64,000 nucleotides of DNA from Euptelea pleiosperma. Lineage: Eukaryota > Streptophyta > Magnoliopsida > Ranunculales > Eupteleaceae. Position 1 is the stretch's first letter; each line of letters starts with the position of its first letter. Location of the stretch: the NCBI GenBank assembly GCA_035048495.1, contig CM068549.1, positions 8,539,822-8,603,821 of the forward strand. The letters run 5' to 3'. The position numbers were made by a program, and so were the translations under genes. Below the pieces are notes generated by a model, which searched no databases, was not told the origin of the DNA, and saw only the letters and a list, made by a program, of their open reading frames with translations. Positions 46,435 to 59,332 of the stretch are shown one piece after another.

Positions 46435-46888
46435 ATGCAGCTATACCATCATCCATACTCCTTGGACAGCCAGAAGGTCAGTCTCGCGTGGAAGAGAAAG
46501 GATGGATTACACTTCATACCACGTTAATCCACTCATGGGCAAGAACATGGATTCCTTGTTCTTTCACATGAACACGACTGCAAAACTGCCTATTTTCCAG
46601 AATGGTGGTCACATTATCTTCGATACTATTGAGATAATCCAGTAAGTTTCATCTGTACTCACCCTTCTCTTTTATTTCCTGTGAAAGTGGACAAAATACT
46701 CAAAAGTGACAGAATTTTACAGGTACATAGAAAGAATCACAAAAGTCTCTTCAGGTGTTGAAAGTGATACCATTAATGGCAGAGAAGTTAACAAATGGAT
46801 GAAGAAGATACAAGGATGGAACCCAAGTTCTTCACGCTCTCCCACATCCCTGAAAAGTACTGGCTCTTTGCCACTTGTACCAGCATGA
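46435..46888 (+). pseudogene. TCHQD-type glutathione S-transferase fragment
   Basis: Begins at ATG 46435 with MQLYHHPYSLDSQKV, the typical N-terminus of plant TCHQD glutathione transferases, and continues after frame breaks with MDYTSYHVNPLMGKNMD and FQNGGHIIFDTIEIIQ. An intron with GT-AG ends (46642-46722) is kept in phase; exon 2 starts YIERITKVSSG. Frame breaks by single missing bases lie near 46487 and 46501, and a third near 46828, after which the family's C-terminal helical domain is absent. The thioredoxin-fold N-terminal half that binds glutathione is thus present but broken. The retained intron argues against a processed retrocopy. Confidence 0.8.
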
Positions 46889-47509
46889 CTTAAAGTAAAG
46901 ATTGGGGACCTTTTGTCTTCAAGATTATATTTTATACTTATTGAGATTTCATTATTCATGTGTGCATGCTTCCTTCAATTTATGTAGAACATGTCATATC
47001 GTTAGCCATATGCCAGTGATCTTAAGCTTATAATAAACAACACTAAATAAAATGCGTGAATGGCATACAAAAGAACCTGGCTATTTGCCTCATGCATAAG
47101 AGAGGAGGGGAGATAATTTAGTGTCCTCAACTGGGAAGTGGAAATACAATACTTCTCCAAGGGATCAGCAATGGCGTTGCTTATCTATGATTACCTGAAT
47201 TAATATGCTAGATACGAAATATTTTCCCTTCACCTGATTCAGTTGAGGAAGCTTGTTGTCATTGCAACTTGTAACTTTAATATGACTGTACTGGGTTATC
47301 TTGTCCTTGCAACTTGTAACTTATGACTGTACTAGGTTATCTTTCTATTTAAGAAGGCCTTATTTGATCGTGCATCTTCCTTAATGTGTTCAACTCTAGA
47401 TGCTTGTATCTCACAGACTCATAAATTAGATTGTCTTCTTACATCTTTATTTATTTACATCTGCTCTAGATAGAATGCTGAATTTTATCCTTTATTTCAT
47501 CCATTGTAG
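46889..47509. other. Spacer, nothing recognised
   Basis: No gene or repeat beyond an imperfect duplication of the phrase 'gactgtact.ggttatct' near 47284-47343. Confidence 0.55.
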
Positions 47510-47838
47510 GTGAAGATAATAAAGTGTCTTGTAGAAAACATTGTGGTAGACATATCTTTTAACCAGCTAGGAGGGCTATGTACCCTTTGTTTCCTTGAGG
47601 AGGTGAGCTGTTGGTATTCTGAGCATGTGGCTCAAAAACTTTTTACTTGAAGCAAATAGTTTTATTGGTATTCCTTTGCTAACAAATAGTCTCATTTCTG
47701 TAGGTTGACCATTTGATAAGCCAAAATCATTTATTGAAGCGCAGCATTATATTGATTAAAGCCTGGTGTTACTACGAGAGCTGTATATTGGGTGCTCATC
47801 ACGGACTTATTTCTACTTATAGCTTGGTTGTGTTTTAG
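47510..47838 (+). pseudogene. Nucleotidyltransferase / PAP-OAS1-like gene fragment
   Basis: Two exons in phase: 47510-47602 (31 codons, reading VENIVVDISFNQLGGLCTLCF) with a GTGAGC donor, and 47704-47838 (RSIILIKAWCYYES, ILGAHHGLISTY) ending at TAG 47836-47838. These phrases match the central part of plant nucleotidyltransferases with a PAP/OAS1 substrate-binding domain (non-canonical poly(A) polymerase-like). The catalytic N-terminal region and the rest of the C-terminus are missing. The stop replaces the position where the family continues, so this is a fragment. Confidence 0.65.
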
Positions 47839-47853
47839 TTAAATGGGATCACA

Positions 47854-48060
47854 CACTACAACAAATAACGCCTATAATGACATTAAATTAATGGTATTTA
47901 GATAAAAACGCCATAAATTTCTAATTTATACGGCATTCGCGTTCTAAACACCATTAATACATAATTTTAAGCCATATAACTTAAAACTTGGGGCCAAAAA
48001 AATATACTTGACAGCGTTCATTTTTAGAACGCCAATAATTTTTTTATATACCATGCCCAA
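47854..48060 (+). mobile_element. CACTA-type transposon, one terminus
   Basis: Starts CACTACAACAAATAACGCC and has subterminal repeats of the type AACGCC/GGCATTCGCGTT, typical of plant CACTA (En/Spm) ends. A 3-bp duplication would be ACA (47851-47853). The partner end (TAGTG) was not found convincingly in the window, so the element is truncated, or its other end is diverged or interrupted. Confidence 0.6.
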
Positions 48061-48354
48061 CCCAATCTATCTTGTTTCCCACAAAACAACTCTCTCTCAC
48101 TCTCTTCTCCATCTTTCTCGCCTCAGACTGCTCCTGCACTGCAACTCTTCCTCCTTGTTACTATAGATCAACTCCCTCTTTCTCTCTTCTCCATATCTCT
48201 TTCAATCTCTCTTGCTCGCAACCGCAATCGCGTTGGAACTCTTTGTCAATGCAGCCGCAAATCGTCTCTTTCACTCTCTTCATCTCTCTCTCGATCTCGC
48301 TTGCCCATGCGCGCTGCATCTCCTCGTCGTTGCAGCTTCAACTCCTTGCTAAGG

Positions 48355-48396
<42 letters not shown>

Positions 48397-51136
48397 TTTA
48401 AGTTTTAGGGTTTTGTATTGGGGGTTTTAAGCTTTAGGGTTTTGTGTGGGGGTTTTAAGCTTTAGGGGTTTCATTAGGGGGTTTTAAGATCTAGGGTTTC
48501 GTCTTGGGTATATGGTGTCAGAAATGAAGTGGGTTTTAAGCTTTTGGGTTTCATTATGGGGAGTTAGAGGGTGGCTATTGATTTCTTGATCTGGGTTTCT
48601 ATTTGTATGGGTTATACTTTGGCTCTTCTTCACTTATCTGTGCTACATTTGCTTGCATATATAGAATACCTAGAGTGTCACACTTTTGATTTAGAAATCA
48701 CTAATCAGGCTGATTTATAGTCGGTTCAAGAGTAATGGAGATATTCAAGAAAGGTAGTGAACATAAAAAAAAATAAACATTAAAAAAATTGATCTGTAAC
48801 ATTAGAGTAAATAGTGATAGCGAACATTAAAATCGATGGGCTAATAGAAAAGAGTCTAAAGGTCTGACCCTGGGCAATGGAGTAAACACTGATACAGAAC
48901 ATTTAAACCAATCTATATCAATGATACAGAACATTGAGAAGGTTTTTTTTTTTTTTTTCTGATTGACTGAACCTTTAAAATTGATCTATATCAATGGCGT
49001 GAACATTAAAAAAACTTTATAAAAAAATATTGGGTTTTCATTTTCAGAAGTTGTTCAAGGTTTGTCACTTTACGTTCTTGCTTTTTGAAAGAGTCCAACC
49101 AGCATCATGTATCCCATTTCGTGAATTTGATCTATTTGGTGTTATACATTCTGAAATAGGGTACACGTTGGGATAAGGTATAGATGTATCAATTCAATTG
49201 GCGTACTAGCACACAAATAGTTTTGGGGTACACCAACGTAGCTGGAAAATAAGTTTTTTGATTGAGTGATTCAGAAACTGTTTGGTTGCTTTGGACAACA
49301 ATATGATTTCACTAGATTTGATGCTAACTACAAGTGTTTGCTATCCTTTCAGACTGAGAAATGGCAGTTTCATTGTAATAACTGGAGCTTGCACGTTAGC
49401 AAGTAGTCCATGGCAAGTTTTTTTTTTTTTTTTTCAGTTTCGTAGGTTTTGATTTATGCCATTTATATCTTTTGAGTAAATTTGTAATCTAATTTGGATC
49501 TTGAAATCTCTATAAAGGTTGGGGGATGAGAGAACTTCTTTCACTTCCGAAAGTGTGGTATGCACTCTTTACCCCATCAACCACGAATTCAGGTCCTCCT
49601 CCTCTTCTCTTTTACCTTTTTCACTCTTTCATGTTCCTTTGTTTTGTGATGATGATGATGCTGAATTGAGGTCCTTTTGTGATGATGCTGATTTTTTGCC
49701 CATCCCTAGGTGGAACTACAAACCAAAATTCAGTACGATTGGTTTCAACCGTTGGATTTGGTGGTTTCTAAATGTCAGTCTCGCCTAGAAACCACCAATC
49801 AGGCTGATTTTTGGGCCATAGGTGGGTCAAACAGACCAAAATTTTGGTTGATTGGCGACTTTTGGTTCTATCGTGCTTATCATGCTTATAATTATATAGA
49901 TTTTCCTTCTTTTTGGTAACAAGTGCAGATGGTGCACATGCAGGGGTTGGGTTGTTCCTTCTTTTAGTGTTTTAATGCATAATTGAGAGAGGAAGAAGGG
50001 TTGAAGGACCCATTCCCTTTAGGTATGTGTTCCATCACCTATGTAGTTTCTTCCTTCTTTTTCTATTAATTTTGTTCATTTCGATCAATTTGTGGCTAGA
50101 GTCCTAAAAGATTAGAGAAGTTTTGAAACTCCTAAGTTTTAGCATTTACATGGGTTAATTACTTGGGAAATTGGGTAATTGGTTTGATTTAATTACATGG
50201 TGTAATTCAATCACTACCCATGTTTCTTTCTTTTTTATGTAAGCATGCAGTACCCTTTATTTTTTGCACTTGGATATTAATTGTTTTCACTTGAAACATT
50301 TTTAACTTCTTTTTCGATACATTAGTCAAACAATGATCTTTCCCATTTGTATCTTGGATATTATTGGGTTTGTTTAGCATTTGATAGTCATCATGAATTT
50401 TGCACCTTAGAATCACATACTAATCTGAGGTGATTGATAAGTATGGGAGTTTTTTGAAATACAATCTTTTGAATGTCAATGGTCAGTCGAGGCTCCCAAA
50501 CTTCTCTCTAAGAATTTTCAAACATCAAGATAGTGAAAACCTTTGTGGTGTTCATGTAATTTGATTTACACAGAGATAATTTGATGTCCTATTATTTCTT
50601 GATCAGGGTAAATTTCAGGCTGTTTGAGCAATTTCAGAAAGTTATTTTTAGTTTTGACCAATATTTGGTGAAATTTCATATTACATTTTAGTTCCAATAT
50701 CCATTTTCTCTATCACAAATCAGGCTGAATTTTTGTGGGCCTTCAACAAACAATCAGGTGGTGATTTTTGACATCCAATGCCTAAAAACCACAGCTTGAT
50801 TGTTCGGCTCATAGCCCATCCTTATGTGGTCCTATTGATTGGTGATTTTCATGGGAGCAGAGTATCATATGTTTATTTTTTGGGACCTATGAACCAAAAT
50901 TCAGCCTGATTGGTGAGTTAACATTATAACAAGTTGGTGAATTTGCACTTCCAAAACTGTTATAGATTTCTATGGAAGAAGTTGGAGTAATGGAAATTGG
51001 TTTTTCTTATTTTTGGAATTGTCTAAAATTTCAGTACTTGGATTTGATAAACCAAATACTCCCTTTTGCTTAGGATTGCTACTTATTGATCTGAAGAAAA
51101 ATCCTAATTGGCAAGCCAAGCACCTATTTATAAAGC
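48061..51136. other. Unassigned region: CT microsatellite, telomere-like motifs, foldback fragments
   Basis: 48061-48350 is a pyrimidine-rich leader-like tract ending in AAG|GTATCT, resembling a 5' UTR and splice donor. (CT)n follows at 48357-48393, then several GTTTTAGGG/TTTAGGG motifs at 48400-48500, as in plant promoter or first-intron sequence. Poly-T runs are at about 48943-48958 and 49418-49434. Degraded foldback-repeat pieces are near 49707-49870 and 50725-50935. The ORF at 48072 is compositionally biased and not supported as a gene. Confidence 0.5.
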
Positions 51137-51141
51137 AACAT
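51137..51141. repeat. Target site duplication AACAT, left copy
   Basis: Matches 54495-54499 and flanks the 3.35-kb solo LTR. Confidence 0.9.
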
Positions 51142-54100
51142 TGTAATACCCTGAACTTTCGTTCTAGGGTATTACGGTAAATTCACCTAATAAATGAAAA
51201 CCTGAAACTTTTTCAGACTCTTATTATTGTTTTTATGGTTTAATATCATTGTTGAGTATGTATGTTTAATTTGGTTTTATTATGACAACTTTGAAAAACT
51301 TGCTATTTTTGAAACTCACTTTTTAGGGCTAAATTTCTTACTAAAAATAATGAACCATAACTTGCAGGGGACTTTTTATTTCCCCAGCTAATATTCTAGA
51401 ACTTTTATAAAAAAATTATTTTGTGGGCCCGAGACTCCAAAAATATTCTTATTTTATCCTTACCAACTTACCTGTGAAATATGGAAGCTTTTCTAAGACA
51501 TAAAAACCCTAGCGGGAGATTTTGACAAAAATAGTATTTTTATAATTTTTGAACTTCCTACCATTCGAATATTTTTTTAAAATAATACTTAATTATATTT
51601 TATTTATTTAATAAGAGTGTGGGACCCGCGAATCACTTTTTGGGTCATTCCGAGATCATCTTGATACTTTTCTAGGGTTTTGAACATTTTTATGATTGTG
51701 TGTGTAACATGTGTCAATACATTATTGTATGGACTTTTAAATTATATAATATAGTTTGATTGAATTAATTTATAATTATTTGTGTTATGATTGTTGGGTG
51801 GGGCCGTATGGCCGATTTAGAAGTCTTTTGGTCTTAATAATATTCTTAAATGAAGCCTATTGATGTATATGGGCCTTGGGCAAGGCCCATTCCTAACCCA
51901 TTAATAGTGTAAAATATAATTTTTTGAGGGTTGAAAAAGTCATCCCTTTGATAGTTATGAATTTCAATAAAATAGAAACCCTAATCATTCCCTAAACCTA
52001 TTTATGAAAATCCTAAAGCTTTAGAAGCTTTCACAAAACCAAACTCCATTAAAGAATAGAGCAAGCTCCATTAAACCTTCATCCGGGCACCGATCGCACT
52101 CGAGCAAGAAGGGAGAATTGACGGGGACTCCGATTTGAAGAACATACTCCGAGGAGAGGACGATCCGACGACTTTCAAATTTGAAGAAACTTTTGATTTT
52201 CACTAAAGTTCAAGAAACCTTAAGGTAAGTGCGCTTGATCCATCCTATACTTATTTTTCTTCAAGATTTTGTTTCTCTTTCATTAGATAATGGTTGATAC
52301 TCATTATAAATTAATTTTAAAAAAATTTATTTTATTCTTATTAGGTTGATCTTTATTTTGGGCCACCATGATGGGTTTGGCCATAATTTCTTTTACACTT
52401 ATAACGGATGACTGTGTTCTTTATCATTTTTCTTATATTTTTATAATTATTTTTCTTAAATACCTCTATGAATCTATTTTCAAAAACCGTTTAGTTTGTA
52501 TTTTACTGATTTATATTTATTTAATTATAATTTTTCTAAGTTGTTGGACTTTACCAAAAAATCTAGAATTTTAGATTTTATACGGTCCACTTCACTTGAG
52601 ATTTTGATCTATATTTTTAATCTAAATATTTTTCTAATTATTTTTCACAGATATCTCTATCAATCTAGTTTCTAGAACCTTTGAGTTTGTATTTTTCTGA
52701 TTTGTATTGATTAAGTTATGATTTTTCAAATGTGCTGGACTTTTCTATAAAACTCAGAATTTTAGATTTCATATGGTCCAGTTCACTTGGGATTTTGATC
52801 TATATTTTTAATTTAAATATTTTTTAATTATTTTTCATAGATACTTATATGAATTTAGTTTTCGAATTAATTGAGTTTGTATTTTTCTGATAATTATTTA
52901 TTTAGTTATAACTTTTACAATGTGCGGGACTTTTCTGTATCCCGGATTCTATCTGGCCCAATTAATTAAGAGTTTTGACCTATATTTTGATTCTGAATAT
53001 TTTTCTATTTATTTTTTCTAAAACCTCTGTGAATCTAGTTTTTAAATCCATTGAGTTTATATTTTTCTAATTCATATTTATTTAGTTATGATTTTTATAA
53101 TGCAGTATATTTTTTTTGTAAAAAACCTATTAATTGTTCGTGGTTCGGTCATGATTATTAACTATTAAGGTTTTAACCTTGTTGTTTGACTAAACCCTAG
53201 ATGGTTTGACTTATACCTGTATGCATGGGGATCCCACCCATGTGTCTTGGATCTCTCATACCTGTATTATTCATCGATGTTGATTGTGATATTTGGTCAT
53301 ATCTTATTGACTATTATACCTAGATGGTTCGACCTATACTTGTATGCATGGGGATCCCACCCATGTGTCTTGGATCCCTCATAGGGTTCGGCCAAGTGTC
53401 TTGGATCCCTCTTTAGGGTTCAACCTTGTGTCATGGATCCCTCATAGGATTCGGCCATGGTGTGTTGGATTGTCTTATGATTTCCACTTATATTATTCAT
53501 CCGTGTTGATCGTGACCTTCGGTGATTGTTACATGTTATTCATGGTTAACCTTAATTCGTTCCCATATTATTACTCTTAATGATCATTGGTTCATTTTAT
53601 ATTTTTATTTAAATGTTAAATACACGTGTGCTTATGTCATGTAACCCTAGTACATCTTGTTGTCATACCATGATCATCACGTCATTTCATATAAGGGGTG
53701 CATAAGGGAACGGGGTTGAAGTATATTATATAAGTTTATATTGGTTTTATCAATTAATCAGGGTTCGGTACCCTAGGGTGAAAGGCCCCAGACGTTATTA
53801 TATCCTACAGATGGGTCGATGAGACCGCTCCCAGTGCGGGAAGGAGATGGAGACCCTATGTGGTTATGGGTACTAGTTGCATTGGCATCCCGTACTCACT
53901 TGCATTCACCCTCATTCTATGTCATCCTTATTATATGATTGAGATGCATACCTTGGTTAAAAACTTGTATAGTATGATATCATACCATGCACACTGTTGT
54001 ATTACTGGGCATCGGCTCACGGTGCTACACCGATATCATTTTTAGATTTTGAGGAGCCAGGTACGTGAGATGATTTTGAGACGAAAGACTGTGGTGCATT

Positions 54101-54494
54101 CGAGGAGATTGGCGAGGATTTGGGAGTCGATCCCACACTTTAGAAGACTTTAAATTTGATTGTTCTAAAACATTACTTATTTATTTTCATGGGCATGTAG
54201 TCCTTTGATTGAGAGCATGTTCTCATCTTCTTCTCTCCACATTTAGTTGATTGAGTGAATTATTTGAATTATTTGTTTCCTACATCTAGACTCTTGAATT
54301 ATGAATTATTTGAATTATTTGTTTCCTACATCTAGACTCTTTTTTTTACTTAGTGGGTTTTCGAATGAACCTTAGTAGTCTAATTGACCTAATTGGACCA
54401 CTAGGGGACATTCATGGATCACCTCTAGGTTCGGGTACGGGTCGATCCACGAATTTTCGGGTCGTATCTGGGTATCTGGATTCGGGCCGTGACA
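51142..54494. mobile_element. Solo LTR of a second LTR-retrotransposon family (3353 bp)
   Basis: Begins TGTAATACCC and ends GGGCCGTGACA, with perfect 5-bp flanks AACAT. No internal region or coding domain is present, so it is a solo LTR. The outer end forms a perfect 10-bp inverted repeat GTAATACCCT (51143-51152) / AGGGTATTAC (51166-51175). It contains ~185-bp tandem repeats (52420-53115), a repeated phrase CTGTATGCATGGGGATCC (near 53217 and 53340) and a 47-bp tandem duplication (54255-54340). Family not assignable without coding sequence; a large Ty3-type LTR is likely. Orientation unknown. Confidence 0.85.
52420..53115. repeat. ~185-bp tandem repeats inside the solo LTR (about 4 units)
   Basis: Units contain, in order, a 'ctat.aatctagtttt' block, TTGAGTTTGTATTTTTCTGA, a 'ttatttagttatgattttt' block, a 'tgctggactttt' block and GATTTTGATCTATATTTT. 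Landmarks at about 52469, 52660, 52850 and 53030 give spacings near 190, 190 and 180. Units are diverged, so the array is old. Confidence 0.8.
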
Positions 54495-54499
54495 AACAT
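54495..54499. repeat. Target site duplication AACAT, right copy
   Basis: Matches 51137-51141. Confidence 0.9.
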
Positions 54500-57400
54500 T
54501 TTTTTATGGACAGTTTGACAACTATAGGAACTAATTTGGTCGTTATTGAATCCTAGTTTATCTTGTACTGTTTCTTTCCTTAATGTCTTTTATTGAATAT
54601 GCTAGAGGATGTGACCTATATTTTATCTTCTTTTTTTTTTCAATAATAGGGACCTCTGTTTTATTGGGTTCCAATTCACTGTTTTTCCTCCATCTAATTT
54701 GTTAAAAGGCTCTAAGGCTGGCTCGAGGAAGGAAAGATCTTTATATCTTGAAGTGATCTTTACCTTACCATCGTGGACTTGAATCTTGTATGATCAATAT
54801 ATTTCTATTCTTCAATTTCACTGTCAGTTGCAAGACGAAGGAAGTATTCTATCCCATTTTCATCTGAAGAGGGTGTGGAAGTTATAGAGTCAAAAGGACT
54901 TCAGTAGTGTGGCAGGTGGATTGATGAGGTTGATTATTTTTAAGGCATTTGTTCTTCTTGGATTCATTTATGACTTCACATTCATTTCTCATTTGTCTGT
55001 TTATCTTTTCTTTTACTAGGTGAGCTCTTACCTTCTCTTGTGTGTGGGTTCTTCAGCTTTTTCTATTCTCACTTTCTTTTCTTTTACAAAGGTGTGTGGG
55101 TTTTCTTACTAGTTGTAGGTTTAGTGGCTGTCCCATGTGTTTTGCAACCATTAGTGGGTTGCTTACATAATTGATTACTTAATAAGTAGTAAAAAACTCA
55201 TATTTGAATTCTCACCTCCGATTTTTGGTTCTTTAACTAACCCAGTACATGCTCGATCATCTCACCGATCGTCAACGAAGAGTATGAGACCAAAACTGAA
55301 GCTTCCTTTTCTTTGATCTTCATTTCATTTTCTTTTCCCACTAGCACTTTTTCTTTAATTCTTGTTTGTAGGAACAAGTGCTTTGCAAATCTAACAAGAA
55401 CTTAAGAAAAAGGGTAAATATATAGTATTCTCCATTGATTCTTTCCAAACTGATTTAGGATGGACATGAGGTAAACATTAGATCCCAAAGACTTTATGAG
55501 TGTTCAGTTTGCCCTTGGTGAACCTACATGATGCTGTCACCCCTGTGGGCCTATTCATAAGCTCAAATCCAATGGTGAAGAGTCACCTAGCAAGTGGATT
55601 TTGCTATATAAGTTCAACGAGGGTGGGTTGAATAACCTAAGCTGGAGCTACTGGTGTGATTCATTTCCCAAATCATGAGTGGTCAGGGATGTAATTGAAC
55701 ATCGTCCAAAATGGACTTGTGAATATGTATCTATGTTCCATAGTATTTTCAATGATGAATTTGGTGAACATTTCGAAAATGCACATTGGGTTTAGGTTTT
55801 AGTATTTGGTGAATATGTTTGGATGATGTCAGTGAGTCTTTTTTTTCTTTTTTGATAAGTATGATGTCAGTGAGTCTTGTGACACATTTGTAACGGGCAG
55901 CAGCATTTGTAGTGAGTCTTGTTGTTCTTTAAATCAGCAACGTAAACTTTTGTTTTGCTACAACATTCAAGTGATTTGGGCTTATCCTAGATCACTTTTT
56001 TCACTTGTTAAAAATGATCAACAAAGTTGAGATATCTTTTCCTACATAAGAGGTGGTAGGTAGAGTTGAGCAACCTTATTAGAGATGATTAGAACTTTTT
56101 GGGTTGTTCTATGAATTTGTTGCTATGTGACAAGGACAGTCAGTCTATTCTTTAAAATTGTTTTTAATTGAACATGTGTCCACCATTGTTAGACATGCTT
56201 TAGCATGCCTTTTTTCTAGCGATTGAGCTGTGATGCACCTGTGAGATTGTGCTTGCAATGAAGATTGCCACCTAATTCAATATGTTGAAAGTTAGCATAC
56301 TTTAGCATGCCTGTTAGCACAAAATATTGATATATGCTTTCTTTTGTTTCCATGCAATCAGTGGGCCCAGATGGTAGCGGTGAGTATAAAAAATGGTGCT
56401 AGCTTACGCCATACTCTTCTTTTTGGGGGTGTTTGGTATGGCAGCCATGGTTAAAATGCAAGGTTTCTTGAATTTTCAAGGTAAACAACATTCTTTACAC
56501 TTCGATGTTGAAAATTTGGTCAGGTGCAAGTGGGGGGTAACATAGTTTTTTCCTATCTCCATGTCTCTGATTTGTTTGGAACCTACAGCCTCACCTTTTG
56601 ATCCACCTTAAGAAAATAGATGCCAATATATTTTACATGTGCTGATTTTGGTCTCAAAGTTTTAAACAAAATCATATTCAACTTGAATGTACCCCTCACC
56701 AGCTTATTGCTGTTCCAATCTTTGTTGACAATAAACTTTCCCATTACTGACTCTTCATTATGCCAAATTACTAACATTTTGGATGGAGAATGGTTAAGTG
56801 TACAGTTATTTCTAACTACCTGAATGTGCCTGATGAATATTGTGATATTATGAACTTGAACATTATCAGTTTAATAACTTGTTATTTCTGTACATACTAT
56901 TGCATTTGTATTTTTTCTTGCAATGGGTATAGTCACACAATGACTAGTCTGTGTTTGTAACCTTTATTCCTCTCTACTTAAAAGGAGCTAAACCTGTTGT
57001 CCGAGATATCTAGTTAAGATGTTAGAGCTCCAATCCTTTCAGTGTAATGCATGATGTTCTAATGGCATGTCCGTTATAGATTTTTTGTTTCTGCTTTGAT
57101 ATCTTAACATGAGATGTCAATCACTTTTCACAAATGTAACAATTTTAGATAGCAAAACTAATGATGATGGAAAAAACAAAACTTGATTTATAACTCGCTC
57201 CCTCATATTGCCATCAATTGGAATGCTTGAGGATGAAGCTTACTCTAATGATAAATACAATTTTTTAATGATAATTGATCATCACTATGAATGCAATTTA
57301 TGTAGGTTCTGCTGCACATCTGAATACCTTAACCCCATCATTGTTACCATTGCAGCTCTAGTCCTCCGTGACACTTATATGCCCAGCTGGACACACCCCT

Positions 57401-58961
57401 AAGGTATCAATTATCATCCTTTCGCTTCCTCCCAGCTCAGAAAATAGTAGAACCTGACCTCAAATCATTGTTTTGTCGAAGTTCTGATTAGATATAGATA
57501 GATTAATTGTGGTGCTTGTGTTCGAGGAGGATTTGGAAATGTGCATTGAAGAAATTTGAACTTTTATTAAAGAATTATGTTGTTCATTGACAATAATTTT
57601 GGTTTGTTTATTTTACTTCTGTGCATAATTTAGTACATTTGTCAACTTTCCAAATCATAATTTTATCTTGTCGATCCTAGTTGATCTTGTATCAAGGCTT
57701 CTCCAGTATTCACCATATTTGCGTTGAACTACTGTAAGCTTTCAAATTCGGGCCATCAATTGAGCTGAATAAATACTTGAATTAAAGAAGACTTGATAAG
57801 CTTTCAAATGAATCTAGTTTCACCCATTTTGGATCAAATTTGATATGTTTAATTTATGATAAATCGGACCCTTTCTGTACAGCCTATGTTTTAAAATATT
57901 TTCTTCCATAAAAAGTGTGTTTTTGTGACATTTTTACATGAGAAAATCAGTGCATGATGCCCATTTAATTTAAATGAAAATGAAATGATTTAAAGGGGTT
58001 TTCATTAGGGGAAGTTCTGGCAGTTTTTATGGCCATTAATGGCCGTGTGAATGACTGAAATGGAGTCCAATTCAGGCCATTTCTGCTAAAATAGATCAGG
58101 GCATAACGCCCATACAGATTGATTAACGAACCGGGTGCGATTATAGATTGTTGGGCGAAGTTGTATGGGCCCCACATGGCTGGAAGTAGGCCATCCATGA
58201 CCGTTAAGAAGTCTGAAATGGTTCTGGTTCAGAAGATTGAACCAGAACATCCAGATGAAGAGATGAAGTTAAAAAAAAATAGAGAAACAAAAAGAAAATC
58301 ATGGACCTTAAAGAGAGGCCAATGCTTGTTCATTGGAAGCCCATAGGCTGGCCTGTTTTGGAAACCAAGAAAAAAGTAAAGGTGAAAGCTTCACCTATAG
58401 TGGTTTTTTCTTTATAGAGGTCTAGTAAATGCTTCCAAGTTTTCCCAATTGACCCAATTGATAAAAATGTCTCAAACATTTTTAGACAAAAAATGTCTTA
58501 AACATTGGGAAATGTCATAGACCCAATTGATAAAATCAAGGACTCTCAAGGAGTAAAGTAAAACTTTTGTCACAATGTTGTGATAGAATCATATGTTACA
58601 ACGCACAATACGAGCCACATGGCACACTCTTGTGGAGGATAAGCTTTTGGGTTAGAACACTTCAAGCCTAACTAATGGAGCATTAGCAGGCGTGAAATAG
58701 ATTATTCTATGCTCTAAGACATTCAGAATGCACTTCACAATTACTGATGGAAAGTTAAAAAGCCTCTTAGAAGCCACCTAAATGTTTCGAATAGAAACAT
58801 AAAATTCAATTTTTATTAAAAGAGGGCCACTTACGCTGTACTCGATGTCAACTCTCAAACACTAGGCCTAAGATTCATCCATTAATGGTTGGGATGGGTG
58901 CTACAACGATGCCCTGTTCTAGGCGTTCTGACAGATGCTGTTGTCGCAATGAAAATCACAG
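54500..58961. other. Unassigned AT-rich region
   Basis: No gene family recognised on either strand; ORFs are short and lack motifs. Minor repeats only: GATAAGTATGATGTCAGTGA occurs twice (near 55853; the core ATGATGTCAGTGAGTC also at 55823), and a piece of the foldback family lies near 55543-55590. Could include diverged intron or intergenic DNA. Confidence 0.5.
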
Positions 58962-59157
58962 GCCACGTGGCTCACTCTTATGGGATGCTGACCATATGGA
59001 TGTTTGGTCAGTCTCTCAGTGGACCTCTAAACCAAAAATCAGCCTGATTAGTGATTTCTAAGCGATTCGATTGAAGTTATTTTCATGGGTTGATTTTAAT
59101 GGTAAGAATTCGAGTATTATTGAGCGTTATTCGGGTGCAAAGATCCAAAGGTTGTAA
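58962..59157 (+). repeat. Foldback (MITE-like) repeat, direct copy 1
   Basis: Starts CCACGTGGCTCACTCTTA and contains GGATGTTTGGTCAGTC, ACCAAAAATCAGCCTGATTA and, further on, ATTTTCATGGGTTGATTT and AAAGATCCAAAGGTTGTAA. A second direct copy follows ~370 bp later. Confidence 0.8.
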
Positions 59158-59332
59158 ATCATTTCAGTTCTCATATTTTTCTCGGTTCTCATAACTCTCA
59201 CCATCTTTCGCTGCCCAATGGTTTTGAGTAGTTGACAAAAAAACAAGGGGGAGATGAAACAGAGGTTCCCTTGCAGCGGGAAGGTGAAGAAGACTTTCTC
59301 AACGGAAAGTTTAGAGCCCCCCACCATTGGAT

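Noticed and set aside
48072..48401. 109-codon ORF with a hydrophobic start
   Set aside because: Ser/Leu-rich translation of a CT-rich leader and microsatellite; no motif.
52021..52203. Short minus-strand ORF inside the solo LTR
   Set aside because: Located in an LTR with no coding domain; length expected by chance.
55890..55912. Possible right end of the CACTA element (TTTGTAGTG)
   Set aside because: Only the last 9 bases resemble the terminus; subterminal motifs are missing, so chance is likely.
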